Of a stretch of 7,265 nucleotides of DNA, positions 1 to 5,546 are shown piece after piece. Numbering within the stretch: the first letter of the stretch is position 1; every line of letters begins with the position of its first letter. The position numbers were made by a program, and so were the translations under genes. The notes beneath the pieces are model-generated. The model saw only the letters and a list, made by a program, of their open reading frames with translations. It did no database searches and was not told the DNA's origin. The DNA is taken from positions 1 through 7,265 of the forward strand of contig JAICIW010000106.1 of the NCBI GenBank assembly GCA_025928735.1, read 5' to 3'. The stretch is from Rhodanobacteraceae bacterium. GTDB taxonomy: Bacteria > Pseudomonadota > Gammaproteobacteria > Xanthomonadales > Rhodanobacteraceae.

Positions 1-481
1 AACCCAATGCCTCCCAATCCGGCACCAGGTGCGCGCTTTCGATTTCGTCCTGTCCGATGTCCATCCGCACGCCGTCCACCTCCACGGCGATGCGCTTGCC
101 ATCGACTGCCGCGATCTTCCCGCGCAGGCGGCGGCGTCCCTCGCGCGGCAGCTTCAACGTGACCTTCGCGTCGCTGCCGATGAACCGCGCGAACTGCGCG
201 GCGTTGAACAGCGGCCGCTCGATGCCGGGCGAGGAAACCTCCAGCACATAATGCCCGGCGATCGGATCGTCCACGTCCAGCAGCGCGGAAATCTCCCGGC
301 TGGCCGCTTCGCAATCGTCCACGCCGACCCCGCCCTCGACGCCGCCGTCCCGTGCGAGCGTATCGATGTATACCCGCAACAACCCGCCGCCGTGGCCGGC
401 GCTCCATTCGACGCCGAGGCACTCCAGGCCCAATTCCGCAAGGGCCGGCGCAAGGCGTTCCACGATCGCTTCGGTCTCCAT
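1..481 (-). CDS. rimP: Ribosome maturation factor RimP, copy 1 (3' end cut by the window edge)
   Basis: RimP binds the free 30S subunit and assists its late assembly in the cytoplasm. 160 complete codons are visible, starting at the ATG at 481-479; the frame stays open off the left edge, so the basic C-terminal tail is not seen. The N-terminal alpha/beta domain carries GLECLGVEW (residues 18-26) and the family motif EVSSPGIERPL (81-91), followed by the SH3-like C-terminal domain. By hand alignment it is about 80% identical to the complete RimP at 5547-6098, with mostly conservative or synonymous differences, so both look functional. A short ACGGA sits 5 nt before the ATG as a possible ribosome-binding site. 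An in-frame ATG 45 nt further upstream lies inside the terminator stem and is out of frame in the other copy, so it was not chosen. It follows tRNA-fMet and a terminator-ending leader, the usual gammaproteobacterial metY-rimP order. Confidence 0.93.
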   Translation of the reverse strand, partial: METEAIVERLAPALAELGLECLGVEWSAGHGGGLLRVYIDTLARDGGVEGGVGVDDCEAASREISALLDVDDPIAGHYVLEVSSPGIERPLFNAAQFARFIGSDAKVTLKLPREGRRRLRGKIAAVDGKRIAVEVDGVRMDIGQDEIESAHLVPDWEALG

Positions 482-500
482 TGCAGTCCGTGAAATCCAG

Positions 501-572
501 AAACAAAAAATGGGCACGAGGCCCATTCCTTACGTTCGCCGGTTTTGATCCTGAACCCGGCGTCCCGCATCC
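501..572 (-). repeat. Near-identical leader core, left arm of inverted repeat
   Basis: Read on the minus strand, these 72 nt match 5457-5528 with one mismatch (position 533 against 5496). They span the end of the second leader hairpin, all of the third hairpin, the terminator stem and the T-tract. Similarity continues outwards at a lower level, into rimP on one side and through the first GGA hairpin on the other. The block is far more conserved than the adjoining coding sequence. Confidence 0.85.
505..527 (-). terminator. Intrinsic terminator/attenuator before rimP copy 1
   Basis: On the minus strand AATGGGC (527-521... read as its complement arm) and GCCCATT (515-509) form a 7-bp stem around a 5-nt loop (520-516), followed directly by a run of six T (510-505). 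It lies only about 25 nt before the rimP start and downstream of the tRNA. It would therefore separate tRNA-fMet synthesis from rimP expression unless read through or antiterminated, which makes it an attenuator candidate rather than an operon end. Confidence 0.82.
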
Positions 573-641
573 GTGCGGAGCCACTTGCGCGAATCATCCC
601 TGGCCGCGAACAGCGAAAGACTCCATCTTCCGCGAAAACCT
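505..641 (-). ncRNA. rimP leader RNA, copy 1 (GGA-loop hairpins plus terminator)
   Basis: This untranslated stretch between the tRNA 3' end and rimP folds, read on the minus strand, into four hairpins. The first pairs 633-626 with 620-613 around a TGGAG loop. The second pairs 578-574 with 569-565 around CGGA. The third pairs 562-557 with 542-537, with AGGA in a larger loop. The last is the terminator at 527-505. GGA motifs in an ANGGA or near-ANGGA context lie at 626-622, 601-597, 574-570, 553-549 and 531-527. The same elements occur in the same order before the second rimP. I recall a computationally described rimP-leader family with a 3' terminator in gammaproteobacteria; membership could not be checked. 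The likely role is attenuation of rimP-nusA read-through; RsmA/CsrA binding is inference from the loops. Confidence 0.72.
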
Positions 642-718
642 TGGTAGCGGGGGCAGGATTTGAACCTGCGACCTTCGGGTTATGAGCCCGACGAGCTGCC
701 AGACTGCTCCACCCCGCA
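642..718 (-). tRNA. metY: Initiator tRNA-fMet (CAT)
   Basis: This 77-nt cloverleaf includes an encoded CCA (644-642). The anticodon loop CTCATAA holds anticodon CAT and is closed by a stem with the three consecutive G:C pairs diagnostic of initiators. The D stem has A11:U24, another initiator trait, and the T loop is TTCAAAT on a GCAGG/CCTGC stem. The acceptor stem pairs GCGGGG (2-7) with CCCCGC (66-71). Positions 1 and 72 are both T, so the 1:72 pair is a U-U mismatch. This keeps the unpaired end needed for formylation but differs from the C-A of E. coli. The gene has its own promoter (731-759) and precedes the rimP leader, matching the metY-rimP-nusA arrangement of gammaproteobacteria. I saw no second tRNA ahead of the other rimP copy. 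Confidence 0.95.
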
Positions 719-730
719 ACAGGAACGAGC

Positions 731-759
731 ATTATCGCGAAGGCGGTGATTTTTTGCAA
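731..759 (-). promoter_or_regulatory. Sigma70-type promoter for tRNA-fMet and rimP copy 1
   Basis: On the minus strand TTGCAA (759-754) is separated by 17 nt from GATAAT (736-731). The predicted start falls about 5 nt before the tRNA 5' end at 718, as expected for a tRNA promoter. No other credible promoter was seen between the BON gene stop and the tRNA. Confidence 0.8.
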
Positions 760-871
760 CCGCGGACGCGACCACGCGCATCACGCGACACCAGATGCGC
801 CGCGCGATGGGTTTCATTCCGGCCGAACCGTGCCGCGACCTAATCCCAGCCGCGATGGTCCGCTGTCCGGA

Positions 872-1291
872 TCAGCCCTGGCCGTGTTTTTTGCTGCTGC
901 CTTTGCGCGCGTGCAGGTTGGAGGTATCGACCTGCTTCACCCCGCGCACGCGCATCGCGGCATTCTTGGCCTTGGTGATGTCGCGCTGGTTGTAGACGGT
1001 TCCGCTGAGTGTGGCGGTGCCATCGTTGAACGACACCGTGACACCGGTGGCGGTCACGCCGTGCGACGTCAGCGCGTGCTTGACCTTCTGTTCGATCTGG
1101 GTATCCGACGCGTTGCCATTCATCTGCCCGTTGCCGGTCATGCTTCCCGACGTCGTGGGCGGTGCCGGCTGCTGCTGCGGCATGGTCTGCGGGGGTTGTT
1201 GAGGCGTGGTTTGCTGCGGTGCCTGCGCGTAGGCGGTGCCCAGTGAGGCGACGAACAGGGATGCGACGGCGACTGCGATGCGGGTTTTCAT
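872..1291 (-). CDS. Secreted BON-domain protein (OsmY-like)
   Basis: The product is 139 aa. Residues 1-22 form a signal peptide with a short basic start (MKTR), a hydrophobic core and an AYA cleavage site before Q23, so it should be exported to the periplasm. Residues 23-48 are a Pro/Gln/Thr-rich linker, followed by a Gly/Asn/Met-rich stretch to about 61. A single BON domain covers about 63-127, with the typical GTATLSGTV (91-99) and VRGVKQVD (115-122). The tail is basic (Arg/Lys). BON domains are thought to bind phospholipid or envelope surfaces; OsmY-type proteins respond to envelope or osmotic stress. The start at 1291 is set by AAGGAG (1304-1299), 7 nt before the ATG, and by the signal peptide; a longer frame to 1462 has neither. 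It is transcribed away from the molybdenum hydroxylase operon. The exact ligand is unknown, and no terminator was seen between its stop and the tRNA promoter. Confidence 0.88.
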   Translation of the reverse strand: MKTRIAVAVASLFVASLGTAYAQAPQQTTPQQPPQTMPQQQPAPPTTSGSMTGNGQMNGNASDTQIEQKVKHALTSHGVTATGVTVSFNDGTATLSGTVYNQRDITKAKNAAMRVRGVKQVDTSNLHARKGSSKKHGQG

Positions 1292-1370
1292 GGTGTGGCT
1301 CCTTGTCTGGGTTCGACGGGGGTGCGCGGGCCCCTGTGCCGACGTACCTGTCATTTGGCATCTTGGGCCG

Positions 1371-1399
1371 CTGCCGATGAATGCGCATCGAATCGGCAG
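1371..1399. repeat. 8-bp perfect inverted repeat in the divergent gap
   Basis: CTGCCGAT (1371-1378) and ATCGGCAG (1392-1399) are exact inverted copies around a 13-nt spacer, which itself can extend the stem slightly. They lie in the 289-bp gap between the divergent BON gene and the [2Fe-2S] subunit gene, where a regulator could act on either side. No convincing -35/-10 pair was found around it on either strand, so an operator or a 5'UTR hairpin are both possible. The rest of the gap shows nothing else that I can support. Confidence 0.4.
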
Positions 1400-1580
1400 T
1401 ATGCAAGATGAATCGTGGTCAAACGATTCGGCTGCCGCGGAGCCGTGCCGTATCAAGCGCACCCACTGGATCTTCCCGGCAGGAGGGACTCAGCGGATCC
1501 GGCATGCTGCTTTTACGGCCGCTTCACGGCGATCGTCGCACCATCGGAAACTCGGACGGAACCGCCGCTGGCTGCTTCAC

Positions 1581-2096
1581 ATGGACGCGCTGCACATCGC
1601 CATCAACGGCGTGGCGCACGATCTGAAAGGGGTCGATGCGCGTACCACGCTGCTTGATCTCTTGCGCGACCGGCTGCACCTTACCGGCAGCAAGAAGGGC
1701 TGCGATCACGGACAGTGCGGCGCGTGCACGGTGCTGGTGAACGGGCGGCGGATCAACGCCTGCCTGAGCTTGGCGCTCACGCACGAGGGCGACGCCATAA
1801 TCACCATCGAAGGCTTGGCCCAGGGCGACACGCTGCACCCGCTGCAGGCCGCCTTCATCGAACACGATGGCTTCCAGTGCGGCTATTGCACGCCCGGACA
1901 GATTTGCTCGGCGATCGGGATGCTGGACGAAGTGCGGCGAGGCCAGCCGAGCCATGTCAGCGGTGACGGCGAGCACGTCGAACTGGACGACGCGGAAATC
2001 CGCGAGGGGATGAGCGGCAATCTTTGCCGTTGCGGCGCCTACGTCAACATCGTGGCGGCAATCCGTGACGTCGCGCGGCAGGCGCCCGAATCATGA
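1581..2096 (+). CDS. PaoA/YagT-like [2Fe-2S] subunit of a molybdenum hydroxylase
   Basis: The product is 171 aa and passes electrons from the molybdenum centre towards FAD. An N-terminal plant-type ferredoxin domain carries the first cluster ligands C41, C46, C49 and C61 in GCDHGQCGAC and following. The C-terminal helical domain carries C100, C103, C149 and C151 (FQCGYC and NLCRCG). As I recall the E. coli sequence, it matches PaoA (YagT) closely, including TTLLD, KKGCDHGQCGACTVLVNGRR and PSHV. PaoA has a long Tat signal; here the domain begins directly at the ATG at 1581, and the in-frame extension upstream shows no twin-arginine motif and overlaps the BON gene, so export is unlikely. No strong ribosome-binding site precedes 1581, which leaves some doubt about the exact start. 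The stop overlaps the next start (ATGA at 2093-2096), indicating translational coupling in a Fe-S/FAD/Mo operon. Confidence 0.93.
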   Translation: MDALHIAINGVAHDLKGVDARTTLLDLLRDRLHLTGSKKGCDHGQCGACTVLVNGRRINACLSLALTHEGDAIITIEGLAQGDTLHPLQAAFIEHDGFQCGYCTPGQICSAIGMLDEVRRGQPSHVSGDGEHVELDDAEIREGMSGNLCRCGAYVNIVAAIRDVARQAPES

Positions 2097-3082
2097 ATCC
2101 GTTCGCATACGAGCGCGCCAGCGACGCCGTGCGAGCGATCGCCGCCGTGGCCGCGGACCCCGACGCGATGTTCCTCGGCGGCGGGACCAATCTCGTCGAT
2201 CACATGCGACTCGGCGTGGCCAAACCAGGTCGGCTGATCGACGTCACACGGCTGCCGTTCGATCAAGTCGAGGGAACGCCCGACGGCGGCGTGCGCATCG
2301 GTGCGAACGTTCGCAACAGCGATCTTGCCGCGCATCCGTTGATCCGCGCGCGCTATCCCGTGCTGTCGCAGGCGTTGCTTTCGGGCGCGTCGGGCCAGTT
2401 GCGCAATATGGCCACCACCGCCGGCAATCTGCTGCAGCGTACGCGCTGCGTGTACTTCCAGAATGTCGACACCCCTTGCAACAAGCGCCGGCCCGGCAGC
2501 GGTTGTTCGGCGATCGGCGGCTACACGCGCTATCACGCGATCCTTGGTGCATCGGAACACTGCATCGCGGTGCACCCCTCGGACATGGCGGTGGCGATGG
2601 TTGCCCTCGATGCGACGGTGGAAGTACTCGGCCCTTCGGGCGAACGACGCATGCCGCTGGTCGATTTCCATCGCCTGCCGGGCGATGCGCCCGAGCGCGA
2701 CACGGTGCTGCAGCACGGGGAATTGATCACGGCGGTGATGTTGCCCGCATTGCCGCTGGCCGCACATTCGCTTTATCGAAAGGTGCGCGACCGGCGCTCG
2801 TTTGCATTCGCGCTGGTGTCGGTGGCCGCCGCCCTGCAAATACGCGACGGGACTATCCAGGACGTGCGGATCGCCTGCGGCGGTGTCGCGCACAAACCGT
2901 GGCGGGCGACGCGCGCCGAAGAAACCTTGCGTGGCAATCCGGCGACGCCGGAACAGTTCGGGCGCGCCGCGGATGCGGAACTCGCCGCGGCGCAGCCGCA
3001 ACCCGGCAATGCATTCAAGGTGAAGATGCTGCGCAACACGCTGGTTGCGGCGCTGCAGGAATTGGCCGGAGTTGCTGGATGA
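2093..3082 (+). CDS. PaoB/YagS-like FAD-binding subunit of a molybdenum hydroxylase
   Basis: The product is 329 aa, the usual size for the medium (CoxM-type) subunit, which binds FAD and hands electrons to the final acceptor. The FAD-binding motif GGGTNL lies at residues 29-34 and a second nucleotide-contact segment, TTAGNLLQR, at 108-116. Residues 119-157 hold four cysteines (C119, C129, C138, C157) in the context RTRC, PCNKR, PGSGC and SEHC. In the PaoABC family these ligate an extra [4Fe-4S] cluster, which separates this group from classical xanthine dehydrogenase FAD subunits. YRKVRDRRSFAFALVSVAAA and GGVAHKPWR in the C-terminal half are also typical of YagS. It overlaps the [2Fe-2S] gene by 4 nt upstream and the molybdenum subunit gene by 4 nt downstream, so the three are made together. 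The substrate cannot be read from this subunit. Confidence 0.94.
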   Translation: MNPFAYERASDAVRAIAAVAADPDAMFLGGGTNLVDHMRLGVAKPGRLIDVTRLPFDQVEGTPDGGVRIGANVRNSDLAAHPLIRARYPVLSQALLSGASGQLRNMATTAGNLLQRTRCVYFQNVDTPCNKRRPGSGCSAIGGYTRYHAILGASEHCIAVHPSDMAVAMVALDATVEVLGPSGERRMPLVDFHRLPGDAPERDTVLQHGELITAVMLPALPLAAHSLYRKVRDRRSFAFALVSVAAALQIRDGTIQDVRIACGGVAHKPWRATRAEETLRGNPATPEQFGRAADAELAAAQPQPGNAFKVKMLRNTLVAALQELAGVAG

Positions 3083-5178
3083 GCGCGGACGCTTCCAACG
3101 CGCCGTTGCGCACGCGGTCGATCGGACAACCGCTGGCGCGCCTCGACGGTCGCGCCAAGGTCACCGGCGCCGCGCGTTATGCCTGGGAGCACGAGCTTGC
3201 GGATGCGCTGTATGTCTATCCCGTGCAGGCGGCGATCGCGCGCGGGAGCGTCGTGTCGGTGGACATCGAAGCCACGCGCGCAGTGGCCGGCGTGGTGGCG
3301 GTCATCACCCATGAGAACGCCGCGAAACTCCAGTCCGACGAGAACAAGGAGTTGTGGATCCTGCAGTCCGCGGGCATCGGGTTTCGCGGGCAATTCATTG
3401 GCGCGGTGATTGCCGAAAGCCTGGAAATCGCCCGCCATGCCGCGGATCTCGTCCGCGTGCGCTACGACGAACAGCTGCACGATGCCGATTTTCGATCCGA
3501 CCGCGATGACCTCTACGCGCCGGAAAAGGTGAATGCCGGGTATCCGACCGACACCGCGAAGGGCGACGCCGAAGCGGCGCTGCGAACGGCGGAAGTCGTG
3601 GTCGACCAGACCTACACCACGCCGATGGAACACAACAACCCGATGGAGACCCATACCACGGTCGCGGTCTGGGACGACGGTCACTTTACGTTGTATGACT
3701 CGACCCAGGGCGCGCATTCGCTGCGCAAGACGCTGGCGCCGCTGTTCGGACTCGACGCCGACGCAATCCGCGTCATCGCGCCGCACATCGGCGGCGGTTT
3801 CGGATCGAAGGGCACGGCGCATGCGCATGATGTGCTGGCGTGCCTCGCGGCGCAGGCAGTGCCCGGCCGGCCGGTCAAACTCACGCTCACGCGCCAGCAG
3901 ATGTTCCAACTCGTCGGTTACCGGACGCCGACCATCCAGCGGATTCGCCTCGGTGCCAATCGGCACGGGCGGCTCGCCGCCATTTCGCACGACGTGATCG
4001 AGCAGACGTCCCGGATCAAGGAGTTCGCCGAACAGACCGCGGTGCCCACGCGGATCATGTACGCCGCGCCGAACTGCCGCACCACGCATCGGCTGGTGAA
4101 GCTGGACGTGCCGGTGCCCTCGTGGATGCGCGCGCCGGGCGAGACGCCCGGTATGTTCGCGCTGGAAACGGCGATGGACGAGTTGGCGATTGCCTGCCAG
4201 CTCGACCCGATCGAGTTGCGGGTCCGCAACGATGCGGAGAAGGATCCGGAATCGGGCAAGCCGTGGTCGCATCGCGATCTCGTCGGTTGCCTGCGCAAAG
4301 GCGCACGACACTTCGATTGGGATCGTCGCAATCCGGCGCCGCGAGCGCGCCTGCGCGACGGCTGGTTGGTCGGCACCGGGGTAGCTGCGGCCACCTACCC
4401 GCGCTATCGGATGCCGGGTTCGGTGGCGATGATCCGATACGAATCGGACGGGCGTTACGTGGTCCGCATGGGCGCGGTCGATATCGGCACCGGCACGTGG
4501 ACGGCGCTCACCCAGATCGCCGCCGACGCACTCGATTGCCCGGTCGGGGCGATCGCGCTCGACATCGGCGACACGCATTTTCCGAATGCGACCGTCGAAG
4601 GCGGGTCGAGCGGTATCAGCTCGTGGGGCACGGCCATCGTTGCAGCCGCGCGCGCGTTTCGCGACAAGCACGGCGCGAATCCCGAAGTGGGTTCGGAAGC
4701 TTCGGCGGCTTCGCCCGACAATCCGGAGGAAGAGCGTTTCGCCATGCACTCGTTCGGTGCGCATTTCGCGGAGGTCGCCGTCAACGCCGCCACCGGCGAG
4801 GTGCGCGTGCCGCGGATGCTGGGCGTGTTTTCGGTCGGGCGCATCATCAATCCGCGCACCGCGCGCTCGCAATTCATCGGCGGGATGACCATGGGGCTGT
4901 CGATGGCCCTGCACGAGCGCAGCGTGATGGACGCACGCTTCGGCGAAGTGGTCACGCACGATTTCGCCGAGTATCACATTGCGGCGCATGCGGATGTCGA
5001 GGACATCGATGCTATCTGGCTGGATGAGTCGGACCCGCATTCCAACGCGATGGGGTCGCGCGGCATCGGCGAGATCGGCATCGTGGGCGTCGCCGCGGCG
5101 ATCGGCAACGCGGTGTGGCATGCGACCGGGATTCGCGTGCGCGACCTGCCGATTACGCCCGACAATCTGCTGGCCTGA
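3079..5178 (+). CDS. PaoC/YagR-like molybdopterin-binding catalytic subunit
   Basis: The product is 699 aa, close to PaoC (about 730 aa as I recall). It binds molybdopterin cytosine dinucleotide and hydroxylates an aldehyde or heterocycle using water. The start at 3079 overlaps the FAD gene stop by 4 nt and has GGAG 7 nt upstream; the longer open frame to 2065 is antisense-free shadow within the FAD gene. The aldehyde oxidase a/b domain begins with QPLARLDGRAKVTGAARYAW. Cofactor motifs follow: GGGFGSK at residues 238-244, MRAPGETPG at 350-358, DIGTGTWTALTQIAAD and GEVRVPRML. The C-terminal GSRGIGEIG places the catalytic glutamate at E665, equivalent to PaoC Glu692. The end, GIRVRDLPITPDNLL, is family-typical. 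No PaoD/XdhC-type maturation gene follows, so a chaperone must be encoded elsewhere. The family is certain; the substrate (aldehyde, purine or other) is not. Confidence 0.94.
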   Translation: MSADASNAPLRTRSIGQPLARLDGRAKVTGAARYAWEHELADALYVYPVQAAIARGSVVSVDIEATRAVAGVVAVITHENAAKLQSDENKELWILQSAGIGFRGQFIGAVIAESLEIARHAADLVRVRYDEQLHDADFRSDRDDLYAPEKVNAGYPTDTAKGDAEAALRTAEVVVDQTYTTPMEHNNPMETHTTVAVWDDGHFTLYDSTQGAHSLRKTLAPLFGLDADAIRVIAPHIGGGFGSKGTAHAHDVLACLAAQAVPGRPVKLTLTRQQMFQLVGYRTPTIQRIRLGANRHGRLAAISHDVIEQTSRIKEFAEQTAVPTRIMYAAPNCRTTHRLVKLDVPVPSWMRAPGETPGMFALETAMDELAIACQLDPIELRVRNDAEKDPESGKPWSHRDLVGCLRKGARHFDWDRRNPAPRARLRDGWLVGTGVAAATYPRYRMPGSVAMIRYESDGRYVVRMGAVDIGTGTWTALTQIAADALDCPVGAIALDIGDTHFPNATVEGGSSGISSWGTAIVAAARAFRDKHGANPEVGSEASAASPDNPEEERFAMHSFGAHFAEVAVNAATGEVRVPRMLGVFSVGRIINPRTARSQFIGGMTMGLSMALHERSVMDARFGEVVTHDFAEYHIAAHADVEDIDAIWLDESDPHSNAMGSRGIGEIGIVGVAAAIGNAVWHATGIRVRDLPITPDNLLA

Positions 5179-5246
5179 TGTGCGCGTCGCGTTCAGGTGA
5201 ATCCTTGGCCAAGTCGGGAACGCAGCCGGGCGGCCGGCGCCGCAAA

Positions 5247-5269
5247 CCGCCCTTGACCGCCAAGGGCGG
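5247..5269. other. 9-bp perfect hairpin after the molybdenum hydroxylase operon
   Basis: CCGCCCTTG (5247-5255) and CAAGGGCGG (5261-5269) form a perfect 9-bp stem around a 5-nt loop, 68 nt past the catalytic subunit stop. There is no T-tract after it on the plus strand, so it is not a classical intrinsic terminator. It may stabilise the mRNA 3' end, pause polymerase, or be a dispersed palindrome. The rest of 5179-5305 is GC-rich with no supported gene. Confidence 0.5.
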
Positions 5270-5305
5270 CGCGGGTGCTGCCGGTGCCGCCGACAATCCA
5301 AGTCC

Positions 5306-5334
5306 TTGAACGCTTGAGGTAAACGATCTATACT
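5306..5334 (+). promoter_or_regulatory. Sigma70-type promoter for rimP copy 2 and nusA
   Basis: TTGAAC (5306-5311) is separated by exactly 17 nt from TATACT (5329-5334). The predicted start is near 5341, just after a GC-rich discriminator (GCGCGG). Such discriminators are common at stringently controlled promoters of translation genes. It makes the rimP-nusA unit independent of the upstream molybdenum hydroxylase operon. Confidence 0.82.
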
Positions 5335-5340
5335 GCGCGG

Positions 5341-5524
5341 CTCGCGTGGAGCGGGTTCGGAACGCATCGGCATTGCCGTCCCGCTGTCAGGCTTGATCGA
5401 AAGGATGGATCCTTTCGTGTTGCAGTCACGGAGGGTGCGCAGGTGACACACCGCAAGGATGCGGGACGCCGGGTTCAGGATCAAAACCGGCGAACTTAAG
5501 GAATGGGCCTCGTGCCCATTTTTT
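5341..5524 (+). ncRNA. rimP leader RNA, copy 2 (GGA-loop hairpins plus terminator)
   Basis: The leader starts near 5341 and folds into five local hairpins. A 5' hairpin pairs AGCGGG (5350-5355) with CCCGCT (5380-5385) and has an inner CGGC/GCCG stem; it occupies the place where copy 1 has tRNA-fMet. Next, 5398-5405 pairs with 5410-5417 around the loop TGGA. Then CCGCA (5451-5455) pairs with TGCGG (5460-5464) around AGGA, and CGCCGG (5467-5472) with CCGGCG (5487-5492), with AGGA in the loop. The terminator closes the series. ANGGA motifs lie at 5405-5409, 5428-5432, 5455-5459 and 5498-5502, plus CAGGA at 5476-5480. The TGGA hairpin differs from copy 1 at several paired positions that still pair. 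Likely a rimP-operon attenuator; CsrA/RsmA binding is inferred. Confidence 0.72.
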
Positions 5525-5528
5525 GTTT
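5457..5528 (+). repeat. Near-identical leader core, right arm of inverted repeat
   Basis: These 72 nt are the inverted copy of 501-572 with a single mismatch at 5496. Weaker similarity extends upstream through the TGGA hairpin (to about 5398) and downstream through the rimP coding region as far as the left copy is visible (about 6027). Confidence 0.85.
5502..5524 (+). terminator. Intrinsic terminator/attenuator before rimP copy 2
   Basis: AATGGGC (5502-5508) pairs with GCCCATT (5514-5520) around CTCGT, and the stem runs into six T (5519-5524). It stands 22 nt before the rimP ATG and downstream of the promoter at 5306-5334, so it can only act as a leader attenuator. An AAGGA element (5498-5502) overlaps the base of the stem, so a protein or RNA binding there could affect terminator formation. 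Confidence 0.83.
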
Positions 5529-5546
5529 TCGGAGTTTGCGAGCGAC

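Noticed and set aside
482..526. Upstream in-frame ATG for rimP copy 1
   Set aside because: It lies within the terminator stem, and the equivalent ATG ahead of copy 2 (5503) is out of frame, so it is not a conserved start.
154..759. 201-aa minus-strand open frame
   Set aside because: It runs through the tRNA gene, giving the familiar spurious peptide NPKVAGSNPAPATK, and then through rimP in the wrong frame.
1399..1425. TTGACC on the minus strand as a -35 box for the BON gene
   Set aside because: No acceptable -10 box occurs at 16-18 nt; the nearest TACT-like sequences are 13-15 nt away.
1236..1580. N-terminal extension of the [2Fe-2S] subunit
   Set aside because: The extra residues overlap the BON gene, show no Tat or other signal, and the family's ferredoxin domain begins right after the ATG at 1581.
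5115..5309. 64-aa plus-strand open frame ending in GAGAAGAADNPSP
   Set aside because: It overlaps the end of the catalytic subunit in another frame, has no ribosome-binding site and runs through the hairpin at 5247-5269.
5346..5352. GTGGAGC, as in the tRNA-fMet D arm, taken as a relic of a tRNA before copy 2
   Set aside because: Seven matching bases are too few; no anticodon arm or T arm follows, and the stretch is better explained by the hairpin at 5350-5385.
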